A stretch of 64,000 nt of DNA from Diprion similis. Lineage: Eukaryota > Arthropoda > Insecta > Hymenoptera > Diprionidae. The stretch is taken from assembly GCF_021155765.1 (NCBI RefSeq), contig NC_060117.1:4926001-4990000 (forward strand). Direction: 5' to 3'. The notes beneath the pieces are model-generated. The model made no database searches. It saw only the letters and a program-made list of their open reading frames with translations, and had not been told where the DNA came from. The translations under genes were made by a program, and so were the position numbers. Of this stretch, positions 39,305 through 51,424 are shown piece after piece; within the stretch, counting starts at the first letter, position 1; every line of letters starts with the position of its first letter.

Positions 39305-41160
39305 TTTAAATTTACACCTTAGACATTTATGTACACTAGTTACATCCTAAGTAATTAAGATGAATAGAAAAAAAATGAAATTAGGTGCGAACTGAAATGT
39401 TGTTATTTTATCGCAATATCTAACACAACTGTCCCCCCATCCCGATACGAAACAGGATGCCAGGCATCCACAGGCGTAGCTTACGAGGGAAAATTGGCTA
39501 ATTGGAAACGGAAATCGGCAACGCGCATGGCTGGTTTTACATTTTGTCACCCAATTGTTATGCCAATGAAGTGCGGATGCGTAATACTTATTTAATTATT
39601 ATTTTCGTTATAAATACATTGAAACCATAGTAGACTATATGGTTCGTGACTGCCTCGATTAATTTTCCTTCAAATTATCGAATTTACCTAACCTTAACAT
39701 AATCCTAATTGTAGTTGAACAGCTTTTTATGAAACTGTAGTTATATTATGATGTTTCGTATATTATTCATGATCAGTTACATGTTAGACTCATATTTGGA
39801 AGAAGTCCAAAATATAGTAACCTAAGAACGTTGTCATTCAAATGTAATATTGAAAATAAATTTTCCTTTTCGATGAGTCTACAATTGACCCTAAAAATTT
39901 CATAGTAACATAAGGTATGAAGGTGAATGATTTAATGGCTTCGTTCATTCCGAGACCAGCTATTTTGTACAGAATTCGTGATCAGATCGAAAAGGGCGAA
40001 ATTCATTCTGACTCACTACAGCGAAAGGCAATATATGCGCAATATGTTATCCGTGTTCTTCAACGAACACTTTACGTGATGCTATTAATCTAATCTGGAC
40101 AGTCGGAGTCCGGTTGAAAGAGCAGACAAAATGTTTGGTAGTTATACGCTTGCATAGTCGCAAACTGCCTTCTACAGTTTGTTGATATTCGACGTGCGCT
40201 TATTGCATTGTTGTACGATGAAACGATGAGAAACGGAAACAGTTGCGTAATGGAAAACGGGACTGATAATTTTTATTTGATAAGGTATATAACAATTTGA
40301 TTCAACTCAGTACACGGTCGATCAAAATAACCAATTTCTTGATGATCATCTTTGAAATGATGAACGTTCATAAGGAACGCGAAGAGTCCGTTACCTGCAA
40401 AATTTCCGGCCATAGAGGGACGATAAACTTGCTTTCACGGTACGCTGCATATTTGACTGGTGATACCGTCAAGGCATCTGACTCTGTATGAAGGATGCAT
40501 TTTCGACTGGTTCCATAGAACTGAGGTCTACTCCGTTAGAAGTTACGGATGAAGAATTAAAAAATTTTGTTGCATATTCTCTGGTCTTGATCCCTACGTG
40601 GTTACGTCGTGTTTTTGAGTTCCTGAAGAAAGACCTCACACCGTGGGTGCAACTCGAAGTTGATGGTGAATGTCCAAAAAATCTAAAAAATATTTAGGCT
40701 AATCCCTTCTAGTTAGTGCTAAACTTTGACATATCCTGGAACACGATGAAATTATTTTCAATATTGCTGAAACGTTGGATTGTTTTAGGGGGGATTGATT
40801 TTATGTCTCAATACGTTGCAAACCGAGTTTTGAATGTGACAGCTACGGGACAATTCAGTGCGGCGCCTAATTGGTGATAACCGGTCGACAGAAAACGCCT
40901 AACCACAGGCAACCTAACGCACATAGTAAATGAGTAGCGAATCTTTTGTAAGTGAAAACTTAAGTGTAGTACGACGAGTGACTCATTGTACGCACTCCAT
41001 ATAATAGGATTGGAGGGTTCATGGACAAGACACAGGCAATCGACCTAACAAACGCGCGTCATAATCAATCAGCTCCTGTTTTCAAACTACTTCAAGGGGT
41101 CAGATGATCTCCTGATCACTTCTAGGCAGGTATGAGACGAAAAGTGGAAGAAATTAGTGA
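39305..41160. other. 5' flank of mbc up to the satellite edge
   Basis: This holds the presumed mbc promoter and 5' untranslated region; no conserved promoter element is clear. Two short plus-strand open frames (40297-40491 and 40488-40697) lie in different frames, and their products match nothing I recognise. They could be a decayed gene fragment or chance. The last few hundred bases before 41160 do not obviously align to the satellite monomer. Confidence 0.4.
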
Positions 41161-41464
41161 ATAATGTTCAATCGTTCGTCTGTAACTTCATTCGCGTTGC
41201 TTGCAGCTTACTTAAACTGCGCATAATCGATTCCTCTGGCGAAATTACGTCGGATAGGTGCCTCGAAGAATTTATTGCACCACTCTTCGGAATCGTCGAA
41301 ATTTTCTCCAAAAATCCAAAGGGGTAAGCCTTACTTCTTTCGTCATTTTCGGACCCGAATATTTTTCGTCTCGGAATCGATATGTACACCAACTCTAGAG
41401 TAATTCGACCCCCAGGAACTCAGAAAGCACCTCAGAAATAGCGTCAGAGCGGCAGCAGAGAAAT
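41155..41464. repeat. Diverged edge unit of the satellite
   Basis: This unit aligns along its length with the 304-bp monomer (TAATCGATTCCTCT, CGTCGAAATTTT, CAGGAACTCAG, GGCAGCAGAGAAATGACGAT are shared) but carries many substitutions. It is about 311 bp long, judged from the positions of CTGTAAC and ATCGATTCCTCT relative to the next unit. It marks the proximal end of the array. Confidence 0.85.
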
Positions 41465-42712
41465 GACGATTATTATCATGAGTTTTTTGGCTGTAACTTT
41501 GCAGGTGTTGCTCGCAGCGTATCGGGACTGCGATTCATCGATTCCTCTCGCAAAATCACGTCGGAATAGGACCCTAGAAAATGAATTGCAGCACTTTTCA
41601 AAGTCGTCGAAATTTTCGCCAAAAATGCGAAGGTGTTAGCCTTGGATTTTTTTTGGCCGAAAAATCTTTTGTCTCGGAATCGATCCGTATGACGCTTTTT
41701 AGACTGATTCGACGCCCAGGAACTCAGAAAACACATGAAAAATAGCCTAGGACCAGCAGCAGAGAAATGACGATGAAAATCTGCAGTTTTTCGGCTGTAA
41801 CTTTGCAGGTGTTGCTCGCAGCGTATCGGGACTGCGATTAATCGATTCCTCTCGCAAAATCACGTCGGAATAGTACCCTAAAGAATTAATTGCAGCGCTT
41901 TTCAAAGTCGTCGAAATTTTCGCCAAAAATGCAAAGGGGTTAGCCTTGGATTTTTTTTGGCCGAAAAATCTTTTGTCTGGGAATCGATCCGTATGACGCT
42001 TCTTAGACTAATTCGACGCCCAGGAACTCAGAAAACACATGAAAAATAGCCTAGGACCAGCAGCAGAGAAATGACGATGAAAATCTGCAGTTTTTCGGCT
42101 GTAACTTTGCAGGTGTTGCTCGCAGCGTATCGGGACTGCGATTAATCGATTCCTCTCGCAAAATCACGTCGGAATAGTACCCTAAAGAATTAATTGCAGC
42201 ACTTTTCAAAGTCGTCGAAATTTTCGCCAAAAATGCAAAGGGGTTAGCCTTGGATTTTTTTTGGCCGAAAAATCTTTTGTCTCGGAATCGATCCGTATGA
42301 CGCTTTTTAGACTAATTCGACGCCCAGGAACTCAGAAAACACATAAAAAATAGCCTAGGACCAGCAGCAGAGAAATGACGATGAAAATCTGCAGTTTTTC
42401 GGCTGTAACTTTGCAGGTGTTGCTCGCAGCGTATCGGGACTGCGATTAATCGATTCCTCTCGCAAAATCACGTCGGAATAGTACCCTAAAGAATTAATTG
42501 CAGCACTTTTCAAAGTCGTCGAAATTTTCGCCAAAAATGCAAAGGGGTTAGCCTTGGATTTTTTTTGGCCGAAAAATCTTTTGTCTGGGAATCGATCCGT
42601 ATGACGCTTCTTAGACTAATTCGACGCCCAAGAACTCAGAAAACACATGAAAAATAGCCTAGGACCAGCAGCAGAGAAATGACGATGAAAATCTGCAGTT
42701 TTTCGGCTGTAA

Positions 42713-45700
42713 CTTTGCAGGTGTTGCTCGCAGCGTATCGGGACTGCGATTAATCGATTCCTCTCGCAAAATCACGTCGGAATAGTACCCTAAAGAATTA
42801 ATTGCAGCACTTTTCAAAGTCGTCGAAATTTTCGCCAAAAATGCAAAGGGGTTAGCCTTGGATTTTTTTTGGCCGAAAAATCTTTTGTCTGGGAATCGAT
42901 CCGTACGACGCTTCTTAGACTAATTCGACGCCCAGGAACTCAGAAAACACATGAAAAATAGCCTAGGACCAGCAGCAGAGAAATGACGATGAAAATCTGC
43001 AGTTTTTCGGCTGTTACTTTGCAGGTGTTGCTCGCAGCGTATCGGGACTGCGATTAATCGATTCCTCTCGCAAAATCACGTCGGAATAGTACCCTAAAGA
43101 ATTATTTGCAGCACTTTTCAAAGTCGTCGAAATTTTCGCCAGAAATGCAAAGGGGTTAGCCTTGGATTTTTTTTGGCCGAACAATCTTTTGTCTCGGAAT
43201 CGATCCGTATGACGCTTTTTAGACTAATTCGACGCCCAGGAACTCAGAAAACACATGGAAAATAGCCTAGGACCAGCAGCAGAGAAATGACGATGAAAAT
43301 CTGCAGTTTTTCGGCTGTAACTTTGCAGGTGTTGCTCGCAGCGTATCGGGACTGCGATTAATCGATTCCTCTCGCAAAATCACGTCGGAATAGTACCCTA
43401 AAGAATTAATTGCAGCACTTTTCAAAGTCGTCGAAATTTTCGCCAAAAATGCAAAGGGGTTAGCCTTGTATTTTTTGGCCGAAAGATCTTTTGTCTGGGG
43501 ATCGATCCGTATGACGCTTTTTAGACTAATTCGACGCCCAGGAACTCAGAAAACACATGAAAAATAGCCTAGGACCAGCAGCAGAGAAATGACGATGAAA
43601 ATCTGCAGTTTTTCGGCTGTAACTTTGCAGGTGTTGCTCGCAGCGTATCGGGACTGCGATTAATCGATTCCTCTCGCAAAATCACGTCGGAATAGTACCC
43701 TAAAGAATTAATTGCAGCACTTTTCAAAGTCGTCGAAATTTTCGCCAAAAATGCAAAGGGGTTAGCCTTGGATTTTTTTTGGCCGAAAAATCTTTTGTCT
43801 CGGAATCGATCCGTATGACGCTTTTTAGACTAATTCGACGCCCAGGAACTCAGAAAACACATAAAAAATAGCCTAGGACCAGCAGCAGAGAAATGACGAT
43901 GAAAATCTGCAGTTTTTCGGCTGTAACTTTGCAGGTGTTGCTCGCAGCGTATCGGGACTGCGATTAATCGATTCCTCTCGCAAAATCACGTCGGAATAGT
44001 ACCCTAAAGAATTAATTGCAGCACTTTTCAAAGTCGTCGAAATTTTCGCCAAAAATGCAAAGGGGTTAGCCTTGGATTTTTTTTGGCCGAAAAATCTTTT
44101 GTCTGGGAATCGATCCGTATGACGCTTCTTAGACTAATTCGACGCCCAGGAACTCAGAAAACACATGAAAAATAGCCTAGGACCAGCAGCAGAGAAATGA
44201 CGATGAAAATCTGCAGTTTTTCGGCTGTAACTTTGCAGGTGTTGCTCGCAGCGTATCGGGACTGCGATTAATCGATTCCTCTCGCAAAATCACGTCGGAA
44301 TAGTACCCTAAAGAATTAATTGCGGCACTTTTCAAAGTCGTCGAAATTTTCGCCAAAAATGCAAAGGGGTTAGCCTTGGATTTTTTTTGGCCGAAAAATC
44401 TTTTGTCTCGGAATCGATCCGTATGACGCTTTTTAGACTAATTCAACGCCCAGGAACTCAGAAAACACATGAAAAATAGCCTAGGACCAGCAGCAGAGAA
44501 ATGACGTTGAAAATCTGCAGTTTTTCGGCTGTTACTTTGCAGGTGTTGCTCGCAGCGTATCGGGACTGCGATTAATCGTGTCCTCTCGCAAAATCACGTC
44601 GGAATAGTACCCTAAAGAATTAATTGCAGCACTTTTCAAAGTCGTCGAAATTTTCGCCAAAAATGCAAAGGGGTTAGCCTTGGATTTTTTTTGGCCGAAA
44701 AATCTTTTGTCTGGGAATCGATCCGTATGACGCTTCGTAGACTGATTCGACGCCCAGGAACTCAGAAAACACATGAAAAATAGCCTAGGACCAGCAGCAG
44801 AGAAATGACGATGAAAATCTGCAGTTTTTCGGCTGTAACTTTGCAGGTGTTGCTCGCAGCGTATCGGGACTGCGATTAATCGATTCCTCTCGCAAAATCA
44901 CGTCGGAATAGTACCCTATAGAATTATTTGCAGCACTTTTCAAAGTCGTCGAAATTTTCGCCAAAAATGCAAAGGGGTTAGCCTTGGATTTTTTTTGGCC
45001 GAAAAATCTTTTGTCTGGGAATCGATCCGTATGACGCTTCTTAGACTAATTCGACGCCCAAGAACTCAGAAAACACATGAAAAATAGCCTAGGACCAGCA
45101 GCAGAGAAATGACGATGAAAATCTGCAGTTTTTCGGCTGTAACTTTGCAGGTGTTGCTCGCAGCGTATCGGGACTGCGATTAATCGATTCCTCTCGCAAA
45201 ATCACGTCGGAATAGTACCCTAAAGAATTAATTGCGGCACTTTTCAAAGTCGTCGAAATTTTCGCCAAAAATGCAAAGGGGTTAGCCTTGGATTTTTTTT
45301 GGCCGAAAAATCTTTTGTCTCGGAATCGATCCGTATGACGCTTTTTAGACTAATTCGACGCCCAGGAACTCAGAAAACACATGAAAACTAGCCTAGGACC
45401 AGCAGCAGAGAAATGACGATGAAAATCTGCAGTTTTTCGGCTGTAACTTTGCAGGTGTTGCTCGCAGCGTATCGGGACTGCGATTAATCGATTCCTCTCG
45501 CAAAATCACGTCGGAATAGTACCCTATAGAATTATTTGCAGCACTTTTCAAAGTCGTCGAAATTTTCGCCAAAAATGCAAAGGGGTTAGCCTTGGATTTT
45601 TTTTGGCCGAAAAATCTTTTGTCTCGGAATCGATCCGTATGACGCTTTTTAGACTAATTCGACGCCCAGGAACTCAGAAAACACATGAAAAATAGCCTAG

Positions 45701-47058
45701 GACCAGCAGCAGAGAAATGACGATGAAAATCTGCAGTTTTTCGGCTGTAACTTTGCAGGTGTTGCTCGCAGCGTATCGGGACTGCGATTCATCGATTCCT
45801 CTCGCAAAATCACGTCGGAATAGGACCCTAGAAAATGAATTGCAGCACTTTTCAAAGTCGTCGAAATTTTCGCCAAAAATGCAAAGGTGTTAGCCTTGGA
45901 TTTTTTTTGGCCGAAAAATCTTTTGTCTCGGAATCGATCCGTATGACGCTTTTTAGACTAATTCGACGCCCAGGAACTCAGAAAACACATGAAAAATAGC
46001 CTAGGACCAGCAGCAGAGAAATGACGATGAAAATCTGCAGTTTTTCGGCTGTAACTTTGCAGGTGTTGCTCGCAGCGTATCGGGACTGCGATTAATCGAT
46101 TCCTCTCGCAAAATCACGTCGGAATAGTACCCTAAAGAATTAATTGCAGCACTTTTCAAAGTCGTCGGAATTTTCGCCAAAAATGCAAAGGGGTTAGCCT
46201 TGGATTTTTTTTGGCCGAAAAATCTTTTGTCTCGGAATCGATCCGTATGACGCTTTTTAGACTAATTCGACGCCCAGGAACTCAGAAAACACATAAAAAA
46301 TAGCCTAGGACCAGCAGCAGAGAAATGACGATGAAAATCTGCAGTTTTTCGGCTGTAACTTTGCAGGTGTTGCTCGCAGCGTATCGGGACTGCGATTAAT
46401 CGATTCCTCTCGCAAAATCACGTCGGAATAGTACCCTAAAGAATTAATTGCAGCACTTTTCAAAGTCGTCGAAATTTTCGCCAAAAATGCAAAGGGGTTA
46501 GCCTTGGATTTTTTTTGGCCGAAAAATCTTTTGTCTGGGAATCGATCCGTATGACGCTTCTTAGACTAATTCGACGCCCAGGAACTCAGAAAACACATGA
46601 AAAATAGCCTAGGACCAGCAGCAGAGAAATGACGATGAAAATCTGCAGTTTTTCGGCTGTAACTTTGCAGGTGTTGCTCGCAGCGTATCGGGACTGCGAT
46701 TAATCGATTCCTCTCGCAAAAGCACGTCGGAATAGTACCCTGAAGAATTAATTGCAGCACTTTTCAAAGTCGTCGAAATTTTTGCCAAAAATGCAAAGGG
46801 GTTAGCCTTGGATTTTTTTTGGCCGAAAAATCTTTTGTCTCGGAATCGATCCGTATGACGCTCTTTAGACTAATTCGACGCCCAGGAACTCAGAAAACAC
46901 ATGAAAAATAGCCTAGGACCAGCAGCAGCGAAATGACGATGAAAATCTGCAGTTTTTTGGCTGTAACTTTGCAGGTGTTGCTCGCAGCGTATCGGGACTG
47001 CGATTAATCGATTCCTCTCGCAAAATCACGTCGGAATAGTACCCTAAAGAATTAATTG
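42713..47058. repeat. Satellite block 1 (source or copy of block 2)
   Basis: A 4.35-kb run of units sharing rare variants with 47271-51008. Shared marks include CCGTACGACG (42901), GCCAGAAATG (about 43139), CCGAACAATC (about 43177) and a shortened T-run with GGCCGAAAGATC (about 43470). The first 1.7 kb matches at an offset of 4558 bp (15 units minus 2). The part from about 45061 matches at 3646, then 3950 bp. Confidence 0.8.
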
Positions 47059-47270
47059 CGGCACTTTTCAAAGTCGTCGAAATTTTCGCCAAAAATGCAA
47101 AGGGGTTAGCCTTGGATTTTTTTTGGCCGAAAAATCTTTTGTCTCGGAATCGATCCGTATGACGCTTTTTAGACTAATTCGACGCCCAGGAACTCAGAAA
47201 ACACATGAAAAATAGCCTAGGACCAGCAGCAGAGAAATGACGTTGAAAATCTGCAGTTTTTTGGCTGTTA

Positions 47271-50200
47271 CTTTGCAGGTGTTGCTCGCAGCGTATCGGG
47301 ACTGCGATTAATCGATTCCTCTCGCAAAATCACGTCGGAATAGTACCCTAAAGAATTAATTGCAGCACTTTTCAAAGTCGTCGAAATTTTCGCCAAAAAT
47401 GCAAAGGGGTTAGCCTTGGATTTTTTTTGGCCGAAAAATCTTTTGTCTGGGAATCGATCCGTACGACGCTTCTTAGACTAATTCGACGCCCAGGAACTCA
47501 GAAAACACATGAAAAATAGCCTAGGACCAGCAGCAGAGAAATGACGATGAAAATCTGCAGTTTTTCGGCTGTTACTTTGCAGGTGTTGCTCGCAGCGTAT
47601 CGGGACTGCGATTAATCGATTCCTCTCGCAAAATCACGTCGGAATAGTACCCTAAAGAATTATTTGCAGCACTTTTCAAAGTCGTCGAAATTTTCGCCAG
47701 AAATGCAAAGGGGTTAGCCTTGGATTTTTTTTGGCCGAACAATCTTTTGTCTCGGAATCGATCCGTATGACGCTTTTTAGACTAATTCGACGCCCAGGAA
47801 CTCAGAAAACACATGGAAAATAGCCTAGGACCAGCAGCAGAGAAATGACGATGAAAATCTGCAGTTTTTCGGCTGTAACTTTGCAGGTGTTGCTCGCAGC
47901 GTATCGGGACTGCGATTAATCGATTCCTCTCGCAAAATCACGTCGGAATAGTACCCTAAAGAATTAATTGCAGCACTTTTCAAAGTCGTCGAAATTTTCG
48001 CCAAAAATGCAAAGGGGTTAGCCTTGTATTTTTTGGCCGAAAGATCTTTTGTCTGGGGATCGATCCGTATGACGCTTTTTAGACTAATTCGACGCCCAGG
48101 AACTCAGAAAACACATGAAAAATAGCCTAGGACCAGCAGCAGAGAAATGACGATGAAAATCTGCAGTTTTTCGGCTGTAACTTTGCAGGTGTTGCTCGCA
48201 GCGTATCGGGACTGCGATTAATCGATTCCTCTCGCAAAATCACGTCGGAATAGTACCCTAAAGAATTAATTGCAGCACTTTTCAAAGTCGTCGAAATTTT
48301 CGCCAAAAATGCAAAGGGGTTAGCCTTGGATTTTTTTTGGCCGAAAAATCTTTTGTCTCGGAATCGATCCGTATGACGCTTTTTAGACTAATTCGACGCC
48401 CAGGAACTCAGAAAACACATAAAAAATAGCCTAGGACCAGCAGCAGAGAAATGACGATGAAAATCTGCAGTTTTTCGGCTGTAACTTTGCAGGTGTTGCT
48501 CGCAGCGTATCGGGACTGCGATTAATCGATTCCTCTCGCAAAATCACGTCGGAATAGTACCCTAAAGAATTAATTGCAGCACTTTTCAAAGTCGTCGAAA
48601 TTTTCGCCAAAAATGCAAAGGGGTTAGCCTTGGATTTTTTTTGGCCGAAAAATCTTTTGTCTGGGAATCGATCCGTATGACGCTTCTTAGACTAATTCGA
48701 CGCCCAGGAACTCAGAAAACACATGAAAAATAGCCTAGGACCAGCAGCAGAGAAATGACGATGAAAATCTGCAGTTTTTCGGCTGTAACTTTGCAGGTGT
48801 TGCTCGCAGCGTATCGGGACTGCGATTAATCGATTCCTCTCGCAAAATCACGTCGGAATAGTACCCTAAAGAATTAATTGCGGCACTTTTCAAAGTCGTC
48901 GAAATTTTCGCCAAAAATGCAAAGGGGTTAGCCTTGGATTTTTTTTGGCCGAAAAATCTTTTGTCTCGGAATCGATCCGTATGACGCTTTTTAGACTAAT
49001 TCGACGCCCAGGAACTCAGAAAACACATGAAAACTAGCCTAGGACCAGCAGCAGAGAAATGACGATGAAAATCTGCAGTTTTTCGGCTGTAACTTTGCAG
49101 GTGTTGCTCGCAGCGTATCGGGACTGCGATTAATCGATTCCTCTCGCAAAATCACGTCGGAATAGTACCCTATAGAATTATTTGCAGCACTTTTCAAAGT
49201 CGTCGAAATTTTCGCCAAAAATGCAAAGGGGTTAGCCTTGGATTTTTTTTGGCCGAAAAATCTTTTGTCTCGGAATCGATCCGTATGACGCTTTTTAGAC
49301 TAATTCGACGCCCAGGAACTCAGAAAACACATGAAAAATAGCCTAGGACCAGCAGCAGAGAAATGACGATGAAAATCTGCAGTTTTTCGGCTGTAACTTT
49401 GCAGGTGTTGCTCGCAGCGTATCGGGACTGCGATTAATCGATTCCTCTCGCAAAATCACGTCGGAATAGTACCCCAAAGAATTAATTGCAGCACTTTTCA
49501 AAGTCGTCGAAATTTTCGCCAAAAATGCAAAGGGGTTAGCCTTGGATTTTTTTTGGCCGAAAAATCTTTTGTCTCGGAATCGATCCGTATGACGCTTTTT
49601 AGACTAATTCGACGCCCAGGAACTCAGAAAACACATGAAAAATAGCCTGAGACCAGCAGCAGAGAAATGACGATGAAAATCTGCAGTTTTTCGGCTGTAA
49701 CTTTGCAGGTGTTGCTCGCAGCGTATCGGGACTGCGATTCATCGATTCCTCTCGCAAAATCACGTCGGAATAGGACCCTAGAAAATGAATTGCAGCACTT
49801 TTCAAAGTCGTCGAAATTTTCGCCAAAAATGCAAAGGTGTTAGCCTTGGATTTTTTTTGGCCGAAAAATCTTTTGTCTCGGAATCGATCCGTATGACGCT
49901 TTTTAGACTAATTCGACGCCCAGGAACTCAGAAAACACATGAAAAATAGCCTAGGACCAGCAGCAGAGAAATGACGATGAAAATCTGCAGTTTTTCGGCT
50001 GTAACTTTGCAGGTGTTGCTCGCAGCGTATCGGGACTGCGATTAATCGATTCCTCTCGCAAAATCACGTCGGAATAGTACCCTAAAGAATTAATTGCAGC
50101 ACTTTTCAAAGTCGTCGGAATTTTCGCCAAAAATGCAAAGGGGTTAGCCTTGGATTTTTTTTGGCCGAAAAATCTTTTGTCTCGGAATCGATCCGTATGA

Positions 50201-51008
50201 CGCTTTTTAGACTAATTCGACGCCCAGGAACTCAGAAAACACATAAAAAATAGCCTAGGACCAGCAGCAGAGAAATGACGATGAAAATCTGCAGTTTTTC
50301 GGCTGTAACTTTGCAGGTGTTGCTCGCAGCGTATCGGGACTGCGATTAATCGATTCCTCTCGCAAAATCACGTCGGAATAGTACCCTAAAGAATTAATTG
50401 CAGCACTTTTCAAAGTCGTCGAAATTTTCGCCAAAAATGCAAAGGGGTTAGCCTTGGATTTTTTTTGGCCGAAAAATCTTTTGTCTGGGAATCGATCCGT
50501 ATGACGCTTCTTAGACTAATTCGACGCCCAGGAACTCAGAAAACACATGAAAAATAGCCTAGGACCAGCAGCAGAGAAATGACGATGAAAATCTGCAGTT
50601 TTTCGGCTGTAACTTTGCAGGTGTTGCTCGCAGCGTATCGGGACTGCGATTAATCGATTCCTCTCGCAAAAGCACGTCGGAATAGTACCCTGAAGAATTA
50701 ATTGCAGCACTTTTCAAAGTCGTCGAAATTTTTGCCAAAAATGCAAAGGGGTTAGCCTTGGATTTTTTTTGGCCGAAAAATCTTTTGTCTCGGAATCGAT
50801 CCGTATGACGCTCTTTAGACTAATTCGACGCCCAGGAACTCAGAAAACACATGAAAAATAGCCTAGGACCAGCAGCAGAGAAATGACGATGAAAATCTGC
50901 AGTTTTTTGGCTGTAACTTTGCAGGTGTTGCTCGCAGCGTATCGGGACTGCGATTAATCGATTCCTCTCGCAAAATCACGTCGGAATAGTACCCTAAAGA
51001 ATTAATTG
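47271..51008. repeat. Satellite block 2 (tandem copy of block 1)
   Basis: It carries the same rare variants as block 1 in the same order, but is two units (608 bp) shorter: three units are missing near 49.0 kb, and one extra unit carrying TACCCCAAAG and CCTGAGACC is present at about 49.4-49.7 kb. It lies almost directly beside block 1. Confidence 0.8.
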
Positions 51009-51424
51009 CAGCACTTTTAAAGTCGTCGAAATTTTCGCAAAAAATGCAAAGGGGTTAGCCTTGGATTTTTTTTGGCCGAAAGATCTTTTGTCTGGGGATC
51101 GATCCGTATGACGCTTTTTAGACTAATTCGACGCCCAGGAACTCAGAAAACACATGAAAAATAGCCTAGGACCAGCAGCAGAGAAATGACGATGAAAATC
51201 TGCAGTTTTTCGGCTGTAACTTTGCAGGTGTTGCTCGCAGCGTATCGGGACTGCGATTAATCGATTCCTCTCGCAAAATCACGTCGGAATAGTACCCTAA
51301 AGAATTAATTGCAGCACTTTTCAAAGTCGTCGAAATTTTCGCCAAAAATGCAAAGGGGTTAGCCTTGGATTTTTTTTGGCCGAAAAATCTTTTGTCTGGG
51401 AATCGATCCGTATGACGCTTCTTA

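Noticed and set aside
41465-41768. CENP-B box in the satellite (CTCGCAGCGTATCGGGA)
   Set aside because: It resembles the box consensus but the TCG and A positions are each shifted one base relative to CGGG, so the spacing is wrong. A true box is not present in the consensus monomer.
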